DNA of 64,000 nt from Paraburkholderia caledonica NBRC 102488 (GTDB lineage Bacteria; Pseudomonadota; Gammaproteobacteria; Burkholderiales; Burkholderiaceae). Position 1 is the first letter of the stretch; each line of letters opens with the position of its first letter. Of this stretch, positions 57,034 through 64,000 are shown piece after piece. The position numbers were made by a program, and so were the translations under genes. The DNA is taken from the NCBI RefSeq assembly GCF_000685095.1, contig NZ_BAYE01000003.1, forward strand, positions 434,001 through 498,000, given 5' to 3'. Under the pieces are notes generated by a model. That model was not told where the DNA came from and did not search any database. It saw only the letters and a program-made list of their open reading frames with translations.

Positions 57034-58524
57034 ATGCACGCTTATCCGATTCTTAGTCTCGCCATCTGGTTGCCGATCCTTTTTGGCCTGCTGGTTCTGG
57101 CCATCGGTTCTGACCGGAACCCGGGCCCCGCGCGCTGGGCCGCGCTGATCGGCTCGGTCGCCAGCTTCATCGTGACGATCCCGCTGATCACCGGTTTTGA
57201 TTCGAGCAGCGCAGATCTGCAGTTCGTCGAGAAGGCGAACTGGATCGAACGATTCAACATTACTTATCACCTGGGTGTCGACGGCATCTCCATGTGGTTT
57301 GTCGTGTTGACCGCATTGATCACCGTGATCGTCGTGATCGCCGCGTGGGAAGTGATCACGAAGAACGTGGGCCAGTATCTCGCGTCGTTCCTGATTCTGT
57401 CGGGCATCATGGTCGGCGTGTTCAGCGCGGCCGACGGCATGCTCTTCTACGTGTTCTTCGAAGCGACGCTGATCCCGATGTACATCATCATCGGCGTGTG
57501 GGGCGGGGCGAACCGCGTGTACGCGGCGTTCAAGTTCTTCCTGTACACGTTGATGGGTTCGCTGCTGATGCTAGTTGCGCTGCTCTATCTGTACGTCCAG
57601 ACCGGCACGTTCGACCTGGCGACCTGGCAACATGCACAGATCGCGATGACGCCACAGGTGTTGTTATTCATAGCGTTCTTCATGGCGTTCGCCGTGAAGG
57701 TGCCGATGTGGCCGGTTCACACGTGGTTGCCCGACGCCCACGTGGAAGCGCCGACGGGCGGCTCGGTGGTGCTGGCGGCGATCATGCTGAAGCTCGGCGC
57801 CTACGGTTTCCTGCGCTTCTCGCTGCCGATCGCGCCGGACGCCAGCCACTTTCTCGCGCCGGTTGTCATCACGCTGTCGCTGATCGCGGTCATCTACATC
57901 GGTCTGGTCGCGATGGTGCAGGCCGACATGAAGAAGCTGGTCGCGTATTCGTCGATTGCACACATGGGCTTCGTCACGCTCGGCTTTTTCATCTTCAATC
58001 AGCTCGGCGTTGAAGGCGCGATCGTCCAGATGATCTCGCATGGCTTCGTGTCGGGCGCAATGTTCCTGAGCATCGGCGTGCTGTACGACCGCATGCACTC
58101 GCGTCAGATCGCGGATTACGGCGGCGTCGTCAATGTCATGCCGAAGTTTGCGGCCTTCGTGATGCTGTTCTCAATGGCAAATTGCGGCTTGCCGGGCACC
58201 TCCGGTTTCGTCGGCGAATTCATGGTGATTCTGGCTGCCGTCCAGTACAACTTCTGGATTGCGGGCGGCGCGGCTGTCACCCTGATTCTCGGCGCGGCCT
58301 ATACGTTGTGGATGTACAAGCGCGTGTACTTCGGCGCGGTCGCCAACGACCACGTGAAGAGCCTTGTCGACATCAGCCGCCGCGAGTTTTTTATGCTGGC
58401 AGTGCTTGCTGCACTGACACTGTTCATGGGCCTGTATCCGAAGCCCTTTACCGATGTGATGCACGTATCCGTGGAAAACCTCCTCTCCCACGTGGCGCAG
58501 TCCAAGCTGCCGTTGTCTCAGTAA
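57034..58524 (+). CDS. nuoM: NADH-quinone oxidoreductase subunit M
   Basis: A 496-residue antiporter-like membrane subunit. Landmarks: VDGISMWFVVLTALI, FFEATLIPMYIIIGVWGG (helix-5 Glu), PMWPVHTWLPDAHVEAPTGGSV and MVQADMKKLVAYSSIAHMGF. ATG 57034 starts the first helix; the longer frame is within nuoL. Spacing 14 bases. Confidence 0.97.
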   Translation: MHAYPILSLAIWLPILFGLLVLAIGSDRNPGPARWAALIGSVASFIVTIPLITGFDSSSADLQFVEKANWIERFNITYHLGVDGISMWFVVLTALITVIVVIAAWEVITKNVGQYLASFLILSGIMVGVFSAADGMLFYVFFEATLIPMYIIIGVWGGANRVYAAFKFFLYTLMGSLLMLVALLYLYVQTGTFDLATWQHAQIAMTPQVLLFIAFFMAFAVKVPMWPVHTWLPDAHVEAPTGGSVVLAAIMLKLGAYGFLRFSLPIAPDASHFLAPVVITLSLIAVIYIGLVAMVQADMKKLVAYSSIAHMGFVTLGFFIFNQLGVEGAIVQMISHGFVSGAMFLSIGVLYDRMHSRQIADYGGVVNVMPKFAAFVMLFSMANCGLPGTSGFVGEFMVILAAVQYNFWIAGGAAVTLILGAAYTLWMYKRVYFGAVANDHVKSLVDISRREFFMLAVLAALTLFMGLYPKPFTDVMHVSVENLLSHVAQSKLPLSQ

Positions 58525-58548
58525 CGCAGAGCGGAGGAATTAAAGACC

Positions 58549-60021
58549 ATGCAAAACGCCCCTATGACTGCCCTGTTGCCCGACGCGCTGGTGATGCTCG
58601 CCGTTGTCGTCGCGTGGCTCAACGACACGTTCGTCGGCCAGGCCGGTCGCCGTACCACGTACCTGATCGCGGTCCTGTCGACGCTCGTCGCCGGCATCTG
58701 GTTCGCGGTCAATGCGTTCGACCCGTCGGTGCACTACTTCTTTAGCCGCATGTATGTGGTCGACTCGTTCGCGAGTCTGATGAAAGCGGTGGTGACGCTC
58801 GGCTACACCGTCTCGATCGTGTATTCGCGCCGTTACCTCGAAGATCGCGACCTGTTCCGCGGCGAGTTCTTCCTGCTGGGCATGTTCTCGTTGCTCGGAC
58901 AGCTCGTCATGATCTCGGGCAACAATTTCCTGACGCTGTATCTCGGTCTGGAACTGATGTCGCTGTCGCTGTATGGCGTAATCGCGCTGCGTCGCGAAGC
59001 CGCGCCGTCGAACGAAGCTGCGATGAAGTACTACGTGCTCGGCGCGCTGGCTTCCGGCTTCCTGCTTTACGGCATTTCGATGCTGTACGGCGCGACCGGC
59101 TCGCTGGACCTGAACGAGGTTTTCAAGGCAATCGGGCAAAGCCATTACGACCCGAGCGTGCTGCTGTTCGGCGTGATCTTCATCGTGGCGGGTGTTGCGT
59201 TCAAGATGGGTGCGGTGCCGTTCCACATGTGGGTGCCTGACGTGTACCAAGGCGCGCCGACGGCCATGACGCTGCTAGTTGGCGGTGGTCCGAAAGTCGC
59301 GGCATTCGCTTGGGGTCTGCGCTTCCTCGTCATGGGCCTCTTGCCGCTCGCCGTCGAATGGCAGCAAATGCTGGTAATCCTGGCGGCGCTTTCGCTGATC
59401 GTCGGAAATATCACCGGTATCGTGCAGCGCAACGTCAAGCGTATGCTCGCGTACTCGGCGATCTCGAACATGGGCTTCGTGCTGCTCGGTCTGCTGGCCG
59501 GCGTGGTCGACCACAAGACCACGGGCGCTGCCAGCGCATACGGCTCGGCGATGTACTACAGCATCGTCTATCTGATCACGACAATGGGGACGTTCGGCGT
59601 CATCATGCTGCTCGCACGCCGCGAATTCGAAGCCGACACGCTGGAGGACTTCAAGGGTCTGAATCAGCGCAGCCCGGTGTTCGCGTTCGTGATGATGGTC
59701 ATGATGTTCTCGCTCGCCGGCATTCCGCCCGCAGTCGGTTTCTACGCGAAACTCGCAGTGCTGCAGGCCACCATGAACGCTGGCCTGACCTGGCTGACGG
59801 TGCTGGCCGTGATCACGTCGCTGTTCGGTGCGTTCTACTACCTGCGTATCGTCAAGCTGATGTATTTCGACGAGCCGCAGGACAAGTCGGCGATCGTGGC
59901 AGATACGGGCACCCGCGCGTTGCTCGCGCTCAATGGCGTTGCCGTGCTCGTGCTCGGTATCGTGCCCGACCCGCTGTTGAAAGCTTGCCTGCAGGCTATT
60001 CAGCACACCCTGTCGTTCTGA
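58549..60021 (+). CDS. nuoN: NADH-quinone oxidoreductase subunit N
   Basis: A 490-residue third antiporter-like subunit and last of the complex I set. Landmarks: TLYLGLELMSLSLYGVIALRR, VPFHMWVPDVYQGAPTAMTLL and QRNVKRMLAYSAISNMGFVLLG. Its TGA overlaps the ATG of the DUF2818 gene by one base (TGATG). Confidence 0.97.
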   Translation: MQNAPMTALLPDALVMLAVVVAWLNDTFVGQAGRRTTYLIAVLSTLVAGIWFAVNAFDPSVHYFFSRMYVVDSFASLMKAVVTLGYTVSIVYSRRYLEDRDLFRGEFFLLGMFSLLGQLVMISGNNFLTLYLGLELMSLSLYGVIALRREAAPSNEAAMKYYVLGALASGFLLYGISMLYGATGSLDLNEVFKAIGQSHYDPSVLLFGVIFIVAGVAFKMGAVPFHMWVPDVYQGAPTAMTLLVGGGPKVAAFAWGLRFLVMGLLPLAVEWQQMLVILAALSLIVGNITGIVQRNVKRMLAYSAISNMGFVLLGLLAGVVDHKTTGAASAYGSAMYYSIVYLITTMGTFGVIMLLARREFEADTLEDFKGLNQRSPVFAFVMMVMMFSLAGIPPAVGFYAKLAVLQATMNAGLTWLTVLAVITSLFGAFYYLRIVKLMYFDEPQDKSAIVADTGTRALLALNGVAVLVLGIVPDPLLKACLQAIQHTLSF

Positions 60022-60317
60022 TGTCCGCAGCGGGCTGGTTTATCGTGCTGTTGGCGCTGGTCGGTGCCAACCTGCCGTTCCTGAATCAGCGACTCTTCGC
60101 CGCCGTGCCGCTCAAGGCGGCGAAGAAAAGCGCATGGATCCGGATTGCCGAACTGATCGTGCTGTACTTTGTGGTCGGCGCGTTGGGGTTTCTGCTTGAA
60201 GCGCGTGCGGGCAATCGCTTCGATCAGGGCTGGCAGTTCTACGCGATCACATTCGCGCTATTCGTTGTGTTCGCGTTTCCCGGCTTCACCTTCCAGTATC
60301 TCGTCAAACGCCGCTGA
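60021..60317 (+). CDS. DUF2818 small membrane protein at the end of the nuo operon
   Basis: A 98-residue protein with three predicted helices (about 5-20, 42-59, 74-91) and a basic cytoplasmic loop KAAKKSAW. DUF2818 proteins are found beside nuoN in beta-proteobacteria. The TGATG junction implies translation is coupled to nuoN, suggesting a role in complex I assembly or stability; not demonstrated to my knowledge. Confidence 0.85.
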   Translation: MSAAGWFIVLLALVGANLPFLNQRLFAAVPLKAAKKSAWIRIAELIVLYFVVGALGFLLEARAGNRFDQGWQFYAITFALFVVFAFPGFTFQYLVKRR

Positions 60318-60360
60318 CGGCGTCCCGCCGTCGCGCACCACGCTGTTCCGAGGTCCGCAT

Positions 60361-60951
60361 ATGGCTGAACTCCCCGATCACGACGACCTGCTCACCGAGA
60401 CGTGTGTCGAGAGCAAAACGGTTCATCAAGGGCCGTTTCTGACGCTCAAGTGCGACACGGTTCGTCTGCCGGACGGCAAGCATGCCACCCGCGAATACGT
60501 GCAGCATCCGGGCGCCGTGATGGTGATTCCCATGTTCGACGACGGCCGTGTGCTGCTGGAGAGCCAGTATCGCTATCCGATGGGCAAGGTCATGGTCGAA
60601 TATCCGGCCGGGAAGCTCGATCCGGACGAAGGCGCACTGACTTGCGCGGTGCGCGAGTTGCGTGAAGAAACCGGGTACACGGCGCGTGAGTACGTGTACC
60701 TGACGCGCGTTCACCCAATCATTTCCTACTCCACCGAGTTCATCGACATCTATCTTGCACGCGGCCTCACGGCCGGCGAGCGCAAGCTGGACGACGGCGA
60801 GTTCCTGGAGCTCTTCACTGCGACGGTTCCCGAAGTGTCGGAGTGGGTACGGACCGGCAAGATCACCGACGTGAAAACGATAATCGGCACGTTCTGGCTC
60901 GAAAAGGTGTTGTCGGGCGCCTGGCCGCTCGCGCAGCCGCAGTCGCAATAA
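60361..60951 (+). CDS. Nudix hydrolase, ADP-ribose pyrophosphatase type
   Basis: A 196-residue enzyme that hydrolyses ADP-ribose or a related nucleoside diphosphate. The complete Nudix box lies at G84 to Y106: G-x5-E90-x7-R98-E99-L-R-E102-E103-T-G-Y. The upstream HPGAVMVIPMFDDGRVLLESQ strand pair is typical of the NudF/ADPRase group. It is 43 bases after DUF2818 and may be the last gene of the nuo transcript, since a terminator follows it. Confidence 0.92.
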   Translation: MAELPDHDDLLTETCVESKTVHQGPFLTLKCDTVRLPDGKHATREYVQHPGAVMVIPMFDDGRVLLESQYRYPMGKVMVEYPAGKLDPDEGALTCAVRELREETGYTAREYVYLTRVHPIISYSTEFIDIYLARGLTAGERKLDDGEFLELFTATVPEVSEWVRTGKITDVKTIIGTFWLEKVLSGAWPLAQPQSQ

Positions 60952-60996
60952 GTCCTTCGCCAGAGGGCGCCGGGCGGCGCTTTCATCGCATGCATC

Positions 60997-61035
60997 AAGC
61001 CCCTGTCGGTCGATGACCGGCGGGGGCTTTTTCAT
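60997..61035 (+). terminator. Terminator after the Nudix gene
   Basis: AAGCCCC...CGGTC pairs with GACCG...GGGGCTT (interrupted stem of 12 pairs) around a short GAT loop and is followed by TTTTTC. Probably ends the long nuo transcript. Confidence 0.85.
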
Positions 61036-61271
61036 GGCGATGCGCCGCCCGGCCAAAGCATCTGCCGCCTTGTCTGAACAGGCGCGCCTTTGTCTTATGC
61101 CATCAGGCAGTCTCGCTTCGTCGCCGTGGTGACTTTAGTATGGATTTCCCAAAACGTCTTCATCGCTCACGTCTTTCGGATAACGAAATATGTGAAGCGC
61201 TTGAGCCGGATGAGGCGAACATAAGTTGTCACGTGACAACCTGCGTCGCGAGTACTAGATTGGAGGTCCGG
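61036..61271 (+). promoter_or_regulatory. Upstream region of the two-gene unit, with a 16-bp palindrome
   Basis: Bases 61225-61240 are GTTGTCACGTGACAAC, a perfect palindrome, ending 31 bases before the ATG of the small Cys-rich protein. The downstream HTH protein may be the ligand, giving autoregulation. An in-frame ATG at 61140 would run a coding extension across the palindrome; it has no ribosome site and was rejected. Promoter hexamers are not clear; GTGACA/TAGATT with 17-base spacing exists but would place the start site too close to the ribosome site. Confidence 0.5.
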
Positions 61272-61517
61272 ATGGTTCGTCGAACCCATGCAAAGAAAGA
61301 GATAGAGGCCGCGTTGACCCATGCCGAGCGGCGTTGCTGGCGCATACAAAGCGGCGGAATGGGCCACGCCTGGGGAAAGATGTATTGCCCTTATAAAGAG
61401 GCGGAATGTCGCTGCGGAGAATTCTGCATTTCGAGCGTATGGAGCACGCCGAAGAATGCCTTGAATCACGCCAGACACTTGCGGCGCGTTGTCGATAATT
61501 GCACGGCGTACCGTTAG
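61272..61517 (+). CDS. Small Cys-rich protein, first gene of a TA-like pair
   Basis: An 81-residue basic protein I do not recognise by name. Visible features: an N-terminal helix (HAKKEIEAALTHAERR), a GHAWGKMYCP segment (H32, C39), a compact C46-R-C48-G-E-F-C52 knuckle that could bind zinc, then WSTPKNALNHARHLRRVVDNC (H66, H69, C77). The helix-then-strand-with-His layout recalls HicA-like small toxins, but this is only a resemblance. GGAGG lies five bases before the ATG. The HTH gene follows 45 bases later. Function unknown; toxin role is inference. Confidence 0.65.
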   Translation: MVRRTHAKKEIEAALTHAERRCWRIQSGGMGHAWGKMYCPYKEAECRCGEFCISSVWSTPKNALNHARHLRRVVDNCTAYR

Positions 61518-61562
61518 CAAACGTTGGGTGGCAAGCGTTGAATGAACAAGCAGGAGTAGCAC

Positions 61563-62087
61563 ATGGAATATACATTTACGTTGAAGTACAAGCTTGCCGC
61601 GCAAGACTGCGATCTTGACGCGATCGTCGAGAGGTTGGGCGAAGCGGGTTGCGACGACGCCACGATCGGCGTGGGGCAACCGGGGCGGCTCGCGCTGTTG
61701 TTCTCGCGTGAAGGGACGTCCGCGCTAGAGGCGCTGGTCAGCGCGCTCGGTGACGTTAAAGAGGCAGTGCCGTCGGCGCGACTGGTCGAGGCAGGCCCGG
61801 ATTTTGTGGGATTGACCGACGTAGCGGAGATTGCCGGCGTGTCGCGGCAGAACATGCGCAAGCTGATGCTGAGTCATGCGGTCGAATTTCCGCCGCCGGT
61901 GCATGAGGGAAGTGCGTCAGTCTGGCATCTGTCCGACGTGCTCGATTGGCTGAACTCGCGCGGCGGGTACGATATCAACGCAGAGGTAGTCGACGTTGCC
62001 AGATCGGCCAAACAGATCAACCTGGCAAAAGAGGCACGAGGACTTGAGCCACGGCTTAATCGGCGACTGGAATGCCTCGTTGCTTGA
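61563..62087 (+). CDS. HTH DNA-binding protein, second gene of a TA-like pair
   Basis: A 174-residue protein with two parts. Residues 1-75 form a small alpha/beta domain (EYTFTLKYKLAAQDCDLDAI, then LGEAGCDDATIGVGQPGRL). Residues 82-135 are an AlpA/MerR-like helix-turn-helix (GLTDVAEIAGVSRQNMRKLM, then ASVWHLSDVLDWLNSRGGY). The C-terminal tail is helical. AGGAG precedes the ATG. It likely binds the palindrome upstream of the pair and may also bind the small Cys-rich protein. Repressor or antitoxin role is inference. Confidence 0.7.
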   Translation: MEYTFTLKYKLAAQDCDLDAIVERLGEAGCDDATIGVGQPGRLALLFSREGTSALEALVSALGDVKEAVPSARLVEAGPDFVGLTDVAEIAGVSRQNMRKLMLSHAVEFPPPVHEGSASVWHLSDVLDWLNSRGGYDINAEVVDVARSAKQINLAKEARGLEPRLNRRLECLVA

Positions 62088-62289
62088 CTCCGGCAATGAG
62101 CAGAGACAGCAATGCGGCTCCGTTGGCAGACCCGTCGCGGCTCGGACTGCCGCTTACGTTCTAAGGTTGACCTCGCGCTTTGCGGTATCCGGCCTTCGGC
62201 AGCGGTTTGCCCAACGCGTTAAAATCGCCCACCACGTCTGATCTTCTGAGCAGCGCGCAATCGCGGCGCGCCGCGCATGAAGTTTTTAC

Positions 62290-62326
62290 GAACGACCGTT
62301 CACAAATTTCTGATTTGCGCTAAACT
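62290..62326 (+). promoter_or_regulatory. Promoter of the DUF1178/acyl-CoA dehydrogenase genes with operator-like repeat
   Basis: TTCACA (62299-62304), 16-base spacer, TAAACT (62321-62326). GAACG-AC-CGTTC (62290-62301) is a perfect 5-bp inverted repeat overlapping the -35, the layout of a TetR-type operator. The rest of the 261-base gap after the HTH gene shows nothing else. Confidence 0.5.
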
Positions 62327-62348
62327 GGCACGCAAGCCCTGATTCCAC

Positions 62349-62774
62349 ATGAAGGTCCTCGATTTACAGTGTCCGCACGGCCATCGGTTCGAAGGCTGGT
62401 TCGCTTCGGCTGATGACTTCGAATCGCAGCAGTCCCGCAAGCTGGTCGAATGTCCACTTTGCGGCGCGAAAGAGGTGAGCCGTTTGCCGTCGGCCCCGCG
62501 CCTCAATCTGTCGGGCGCGACGGAAACAAAGGCGTCGGCGGCACCCGGCGAATTGCAGGCGCGTGTCATGCGCGCATTGCGCGAGGTACTGGAAAAGACC
62601 GAGAACGTGGGCGACCGCTTCGCTGAGGAAGCGCGGCGCATTCACTACAACGAAGCGCCCGCACGCAACATTCGCGGTGTCACAACACCAGAAGACGCGC
62701 GAGCTTTGGTCGAAGAAGGCATCGAAGTGATGCCGTTGCCGGTCCCGGCTGCTTTGAAGGAACCTCTGCAGTAA
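62349..62774 (+). CDS. DUF1178 family protein
   Basis: A 141-residue small protein with a putative zinc site: C8 and nearby H10/H12 (LQCPHGHRFEGWF) plus C35-x2-C38 (VECPLCGAKEVSRLPSAP). The C-terminal half is helical (ALREVLEKTENVGDRFAEEARRIHYNEA) and ends in a GVTTPEDARALVEEGIEVMPLP motif typical of the family. Function unknown. It is 48 bases upstream of the acyl-CoA dehydrogenase and probably co-transcribed. Confidence 0.9.
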   Translation: MKVLDLQCPHGHRFEGWFASADDFESQQSRKLVECPLCGAKEVSRLPSAPRLNLSGATETKASAAPGELQARVMRALREVLEKTENVGDRFAEEARRIHYNEAPARNIRGVTTPEDARALVEEGIEVMPLPVPAALKEPLQ

Positions 62775-62822
62775 CGCAGTGGCTCTCTGGCGGCGGGTGG
62801 TGGCGGCCAGGAGACACTACGT

Positions 62823-64000
62823 ATGAATCTGGACTATTCCCCCACTGAAACGGCGTTTCGCGCCGAGATCCGCGTTTGGCTCGAAGCCAATCTGCCTCGC
62901 GGCCTGAGCGAGAAAGTACTCAACCATAAGCGTTTGAATCGCGAAGACTTCGCAAGCTGGCACAAGCTGCTAGGTACGCGAGGCTGGTCGGCTGTGGCTT
63001 GGCCCAAAGAGTATGGCGGCCCCGGTTGGGACGCGACCCAGCGGCATATCTGGGACGAAGAGTGCGCGCGTGTCGGTGCGCCCACCGTATTGCCGTTCGG
63101 CGTGTCGATGGTCGCGCCCGTTCTCATGAAGTACGGTAGCGAAGCTCAGAAACGCTATTACCTGCCGCGTATTCTCGACGGCACCGACTGGTGGTGCCAA
63201 GGTTACTCCGAGCCGGGCTCAGGCTCCGACCTCGCGTCGCTGCGAACACGCGCCGAACGTGTCGGCGACCATTACGTCGTCAATGGCCAGAAGACGTGGA
63301 CCACACTGGGGCAGCACGCGGACATGATGTTCTGCCTCGTGCGCACGGACAGCGGCGCGAAAAAGCAGGAGGGCATTTCATTCCTGCTCATCAACATGAA
63401 AACGCCGGGTATCACGGTACGGCCCATCATCACACTCGACGAAGAGCATGAGGTCAACGAAGTCTTCTTTGAAGACGTGAAGGTGCCCGTCGAAAATCTG
63501 GTCGGCGAAGAAAATCGCGGCTGGACTTACGCGAAGTATCTGTTGGGACATGAGCGCACCGGCATCGCGCGCGTCGGTCAATCCAAGCGCGAACTGGTTT
63601 TTCTCAAGCGCCTTGCGCTCGACACAAACAAGAACGGCAAGCCGCTATTCCATGACCCGGTATTCGCTGCAAAAGTCGCGAATCTCGAAATCGAACTGAT
63701 GGCGCTCGAGGTCACCGTGCAACGCGTCGTCGCCAATGAAGCGGGCGGACGCGGACCAGGACCGGAGGCGTCGATGCTGAAGATCAAAGGTACGGAAGTG
63801 CAGCAAGCGTTGACCGAGCTCATGTTCGAGGCTGTAGGCCCTGCCGCCGCGCCGTTTGACGTACCGTTCCTCGAAGGTGAGCGCGAGCACAGCATCGCCG
63901 GAGACGACGACGCTGCGCCGTTGGCTGCGTATTACTTCAACTTCCGCAAGACGTCGATTTACGGCGGCTCGAACGAAATTCAAAAGAACATCATCGCGCA
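62823..64000 (+). CDS. Acyl-CoA dehydrogenase, partial (runs off the right edge)
   Basis: FAD-dependent dehydrogenase making enoyl-CoA in the oxidation of acyl-CoAs. About 392 N-terminal residues are visible without a stop: an N-terminal helical domain (GWSAVAWPKEYGGPGWDATQ), the FAD-binding beta domain with WCQGYSEPGSGSDLASL and NGQKTWTTLGQHAD, and the helical C-terminal domain beginning LLGHERTGIARVGQSKREL, reaching IYGGSNEIQKNII. The sequence resembles the large subunit of pimeloyl-CoA dehydrogenase (PimC), but substrate is not certain; a partner gene may lie beyond the edge. Confidence 0.9.
   Translation, partial: MNLDYSPTETAFRAEIRVWLEANLPRGLSEKVLNHKRLNREDFASWHKLLGTRGWSAVAWPKEYGGPGWDATQRHIWDEECARVGAPTVLPFGVSMVAPVLMKYGSEAQKRYYLPRILDGTDWWCQGYSEPGSGSDLASLRTRAERVGDHYVVNGQKTWTTLGQHADMMFCLVRTDSGAKKQEGISFLLINMKTPGITVRPIITLDEEHEVNEVFFEDVKVPVENLVGEENRGWTYAKYLLGHERTGIARVGQSKRELVFLKRLALDTNKNGKPLFHDPVFAAKVANLEIELMALEVTVQRVVANEAGGRGPGPEASMLKIKGTEVQQALTELMFEAVGPAAAPFDVPFLEGEREHSIAGDDDAAPLAAYYFNFRKTSIYGGSNEIQKNIIA

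Noticed and set aside
61140..61271. Longer N-terminus (44 extra residues) for the small Cys-rich protein
   Set aside because: No ribosome site precedes ATG 61140, the extension spans the perfect palindrome, and a GGAGG site sits directly before ATG 61272.

Overview
The window looks like a chromosomal segment of a high-GC beta-proteobacterium of the Burkholderia/Paraburkholderia group. This is inferred from gene order (ilvB-ilvH-ilvC-psd-pssA-leuA; rpsO-pnp-qor-tpiA-secG-tRNA-Leu-nuoA to nuoN), from protein sequences typical of that group, and from GC-biased codon use with long shadow ORFs opposite real genes. Most of it is housekeeping. I see no insertion sequence, prophage, CRISPR array or replication origin.

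Layout. 0-3 kb: the 5' part of upp (minus), then an atypical SDR protein, mgsA and a quinone oxidoreductase. 3.1-11.7 kb: a complete potassium-uptake locus, with a tiny membrane protein, kdpF, kdpA, kdpB, kdpC and the sensor/regulator pair kdpD-kdpE. 11.8-16.8 kb: a guanidine-II (mini-ykkC) riboswitch with its SugE/Gdx exporter, a DUF4126 membrane protein, a large FtsX-type permease, a truncated haemoglobin and a DUF924 protein. 16.9-26.6 kb, all minus strand: an ArnT-like glycosyltransferase, a YgfF-like SDR, a LOG-family protein with a TetR regulator, a dgkA / GT4 glycosyltransferase / metallophosphoesterase cluster, and an ECF sigma factor-DUF3619-DUF3106-RDD cluster. 26.9-34.1 kb: branched-chain amino acid genes with psd and pssA embedded. 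34.2-37.3 kb, minus: a SulP transporter with a beta-carbonic anhydrase, then a BamE-like lipoprotein. 37.5-44.7 kb: an orphan periplasmic binding protein, rpsO, pnp, a PIG3-type oxidoreductase, tpiA, secG and tRNA-Leu(GAG). 44.9-60.3 kb: the complete 14-gene respiratory complex I operon plus DUF2818. 60.4-64 kb: a Nudix hydrolase, a two-gene unit that could be toxin-antitoxin-like, a DUF1178 protein and the start of an acyl-CoA dehydrogenase.

How genes work together. KdpDE senses potassium stress and switches on KdpFABC. IlvBH, IlvC and LeuA carry out valine/isoleucine/leucine steps, while Psd and PssA make phosphatidylethanolamine. NuoA-N pumps protons from NADH.

The most interesting unit is at 21.4-24.1 kb. 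A phosphoesterase that resembles PlcP more than LpxH sits with an Agt/MgtA-like glycosyltransferase and diacylglycerol kinase, behind a Pho-box-like pair of repeats. This predicts phosphate-starvation replacement of phospholipids by glycolipids. Second is the uncharacterised Cys-rich small protein plus HTH partner at 61.3-62.1 kb, preceded by a perfect 16-bp palindrome.
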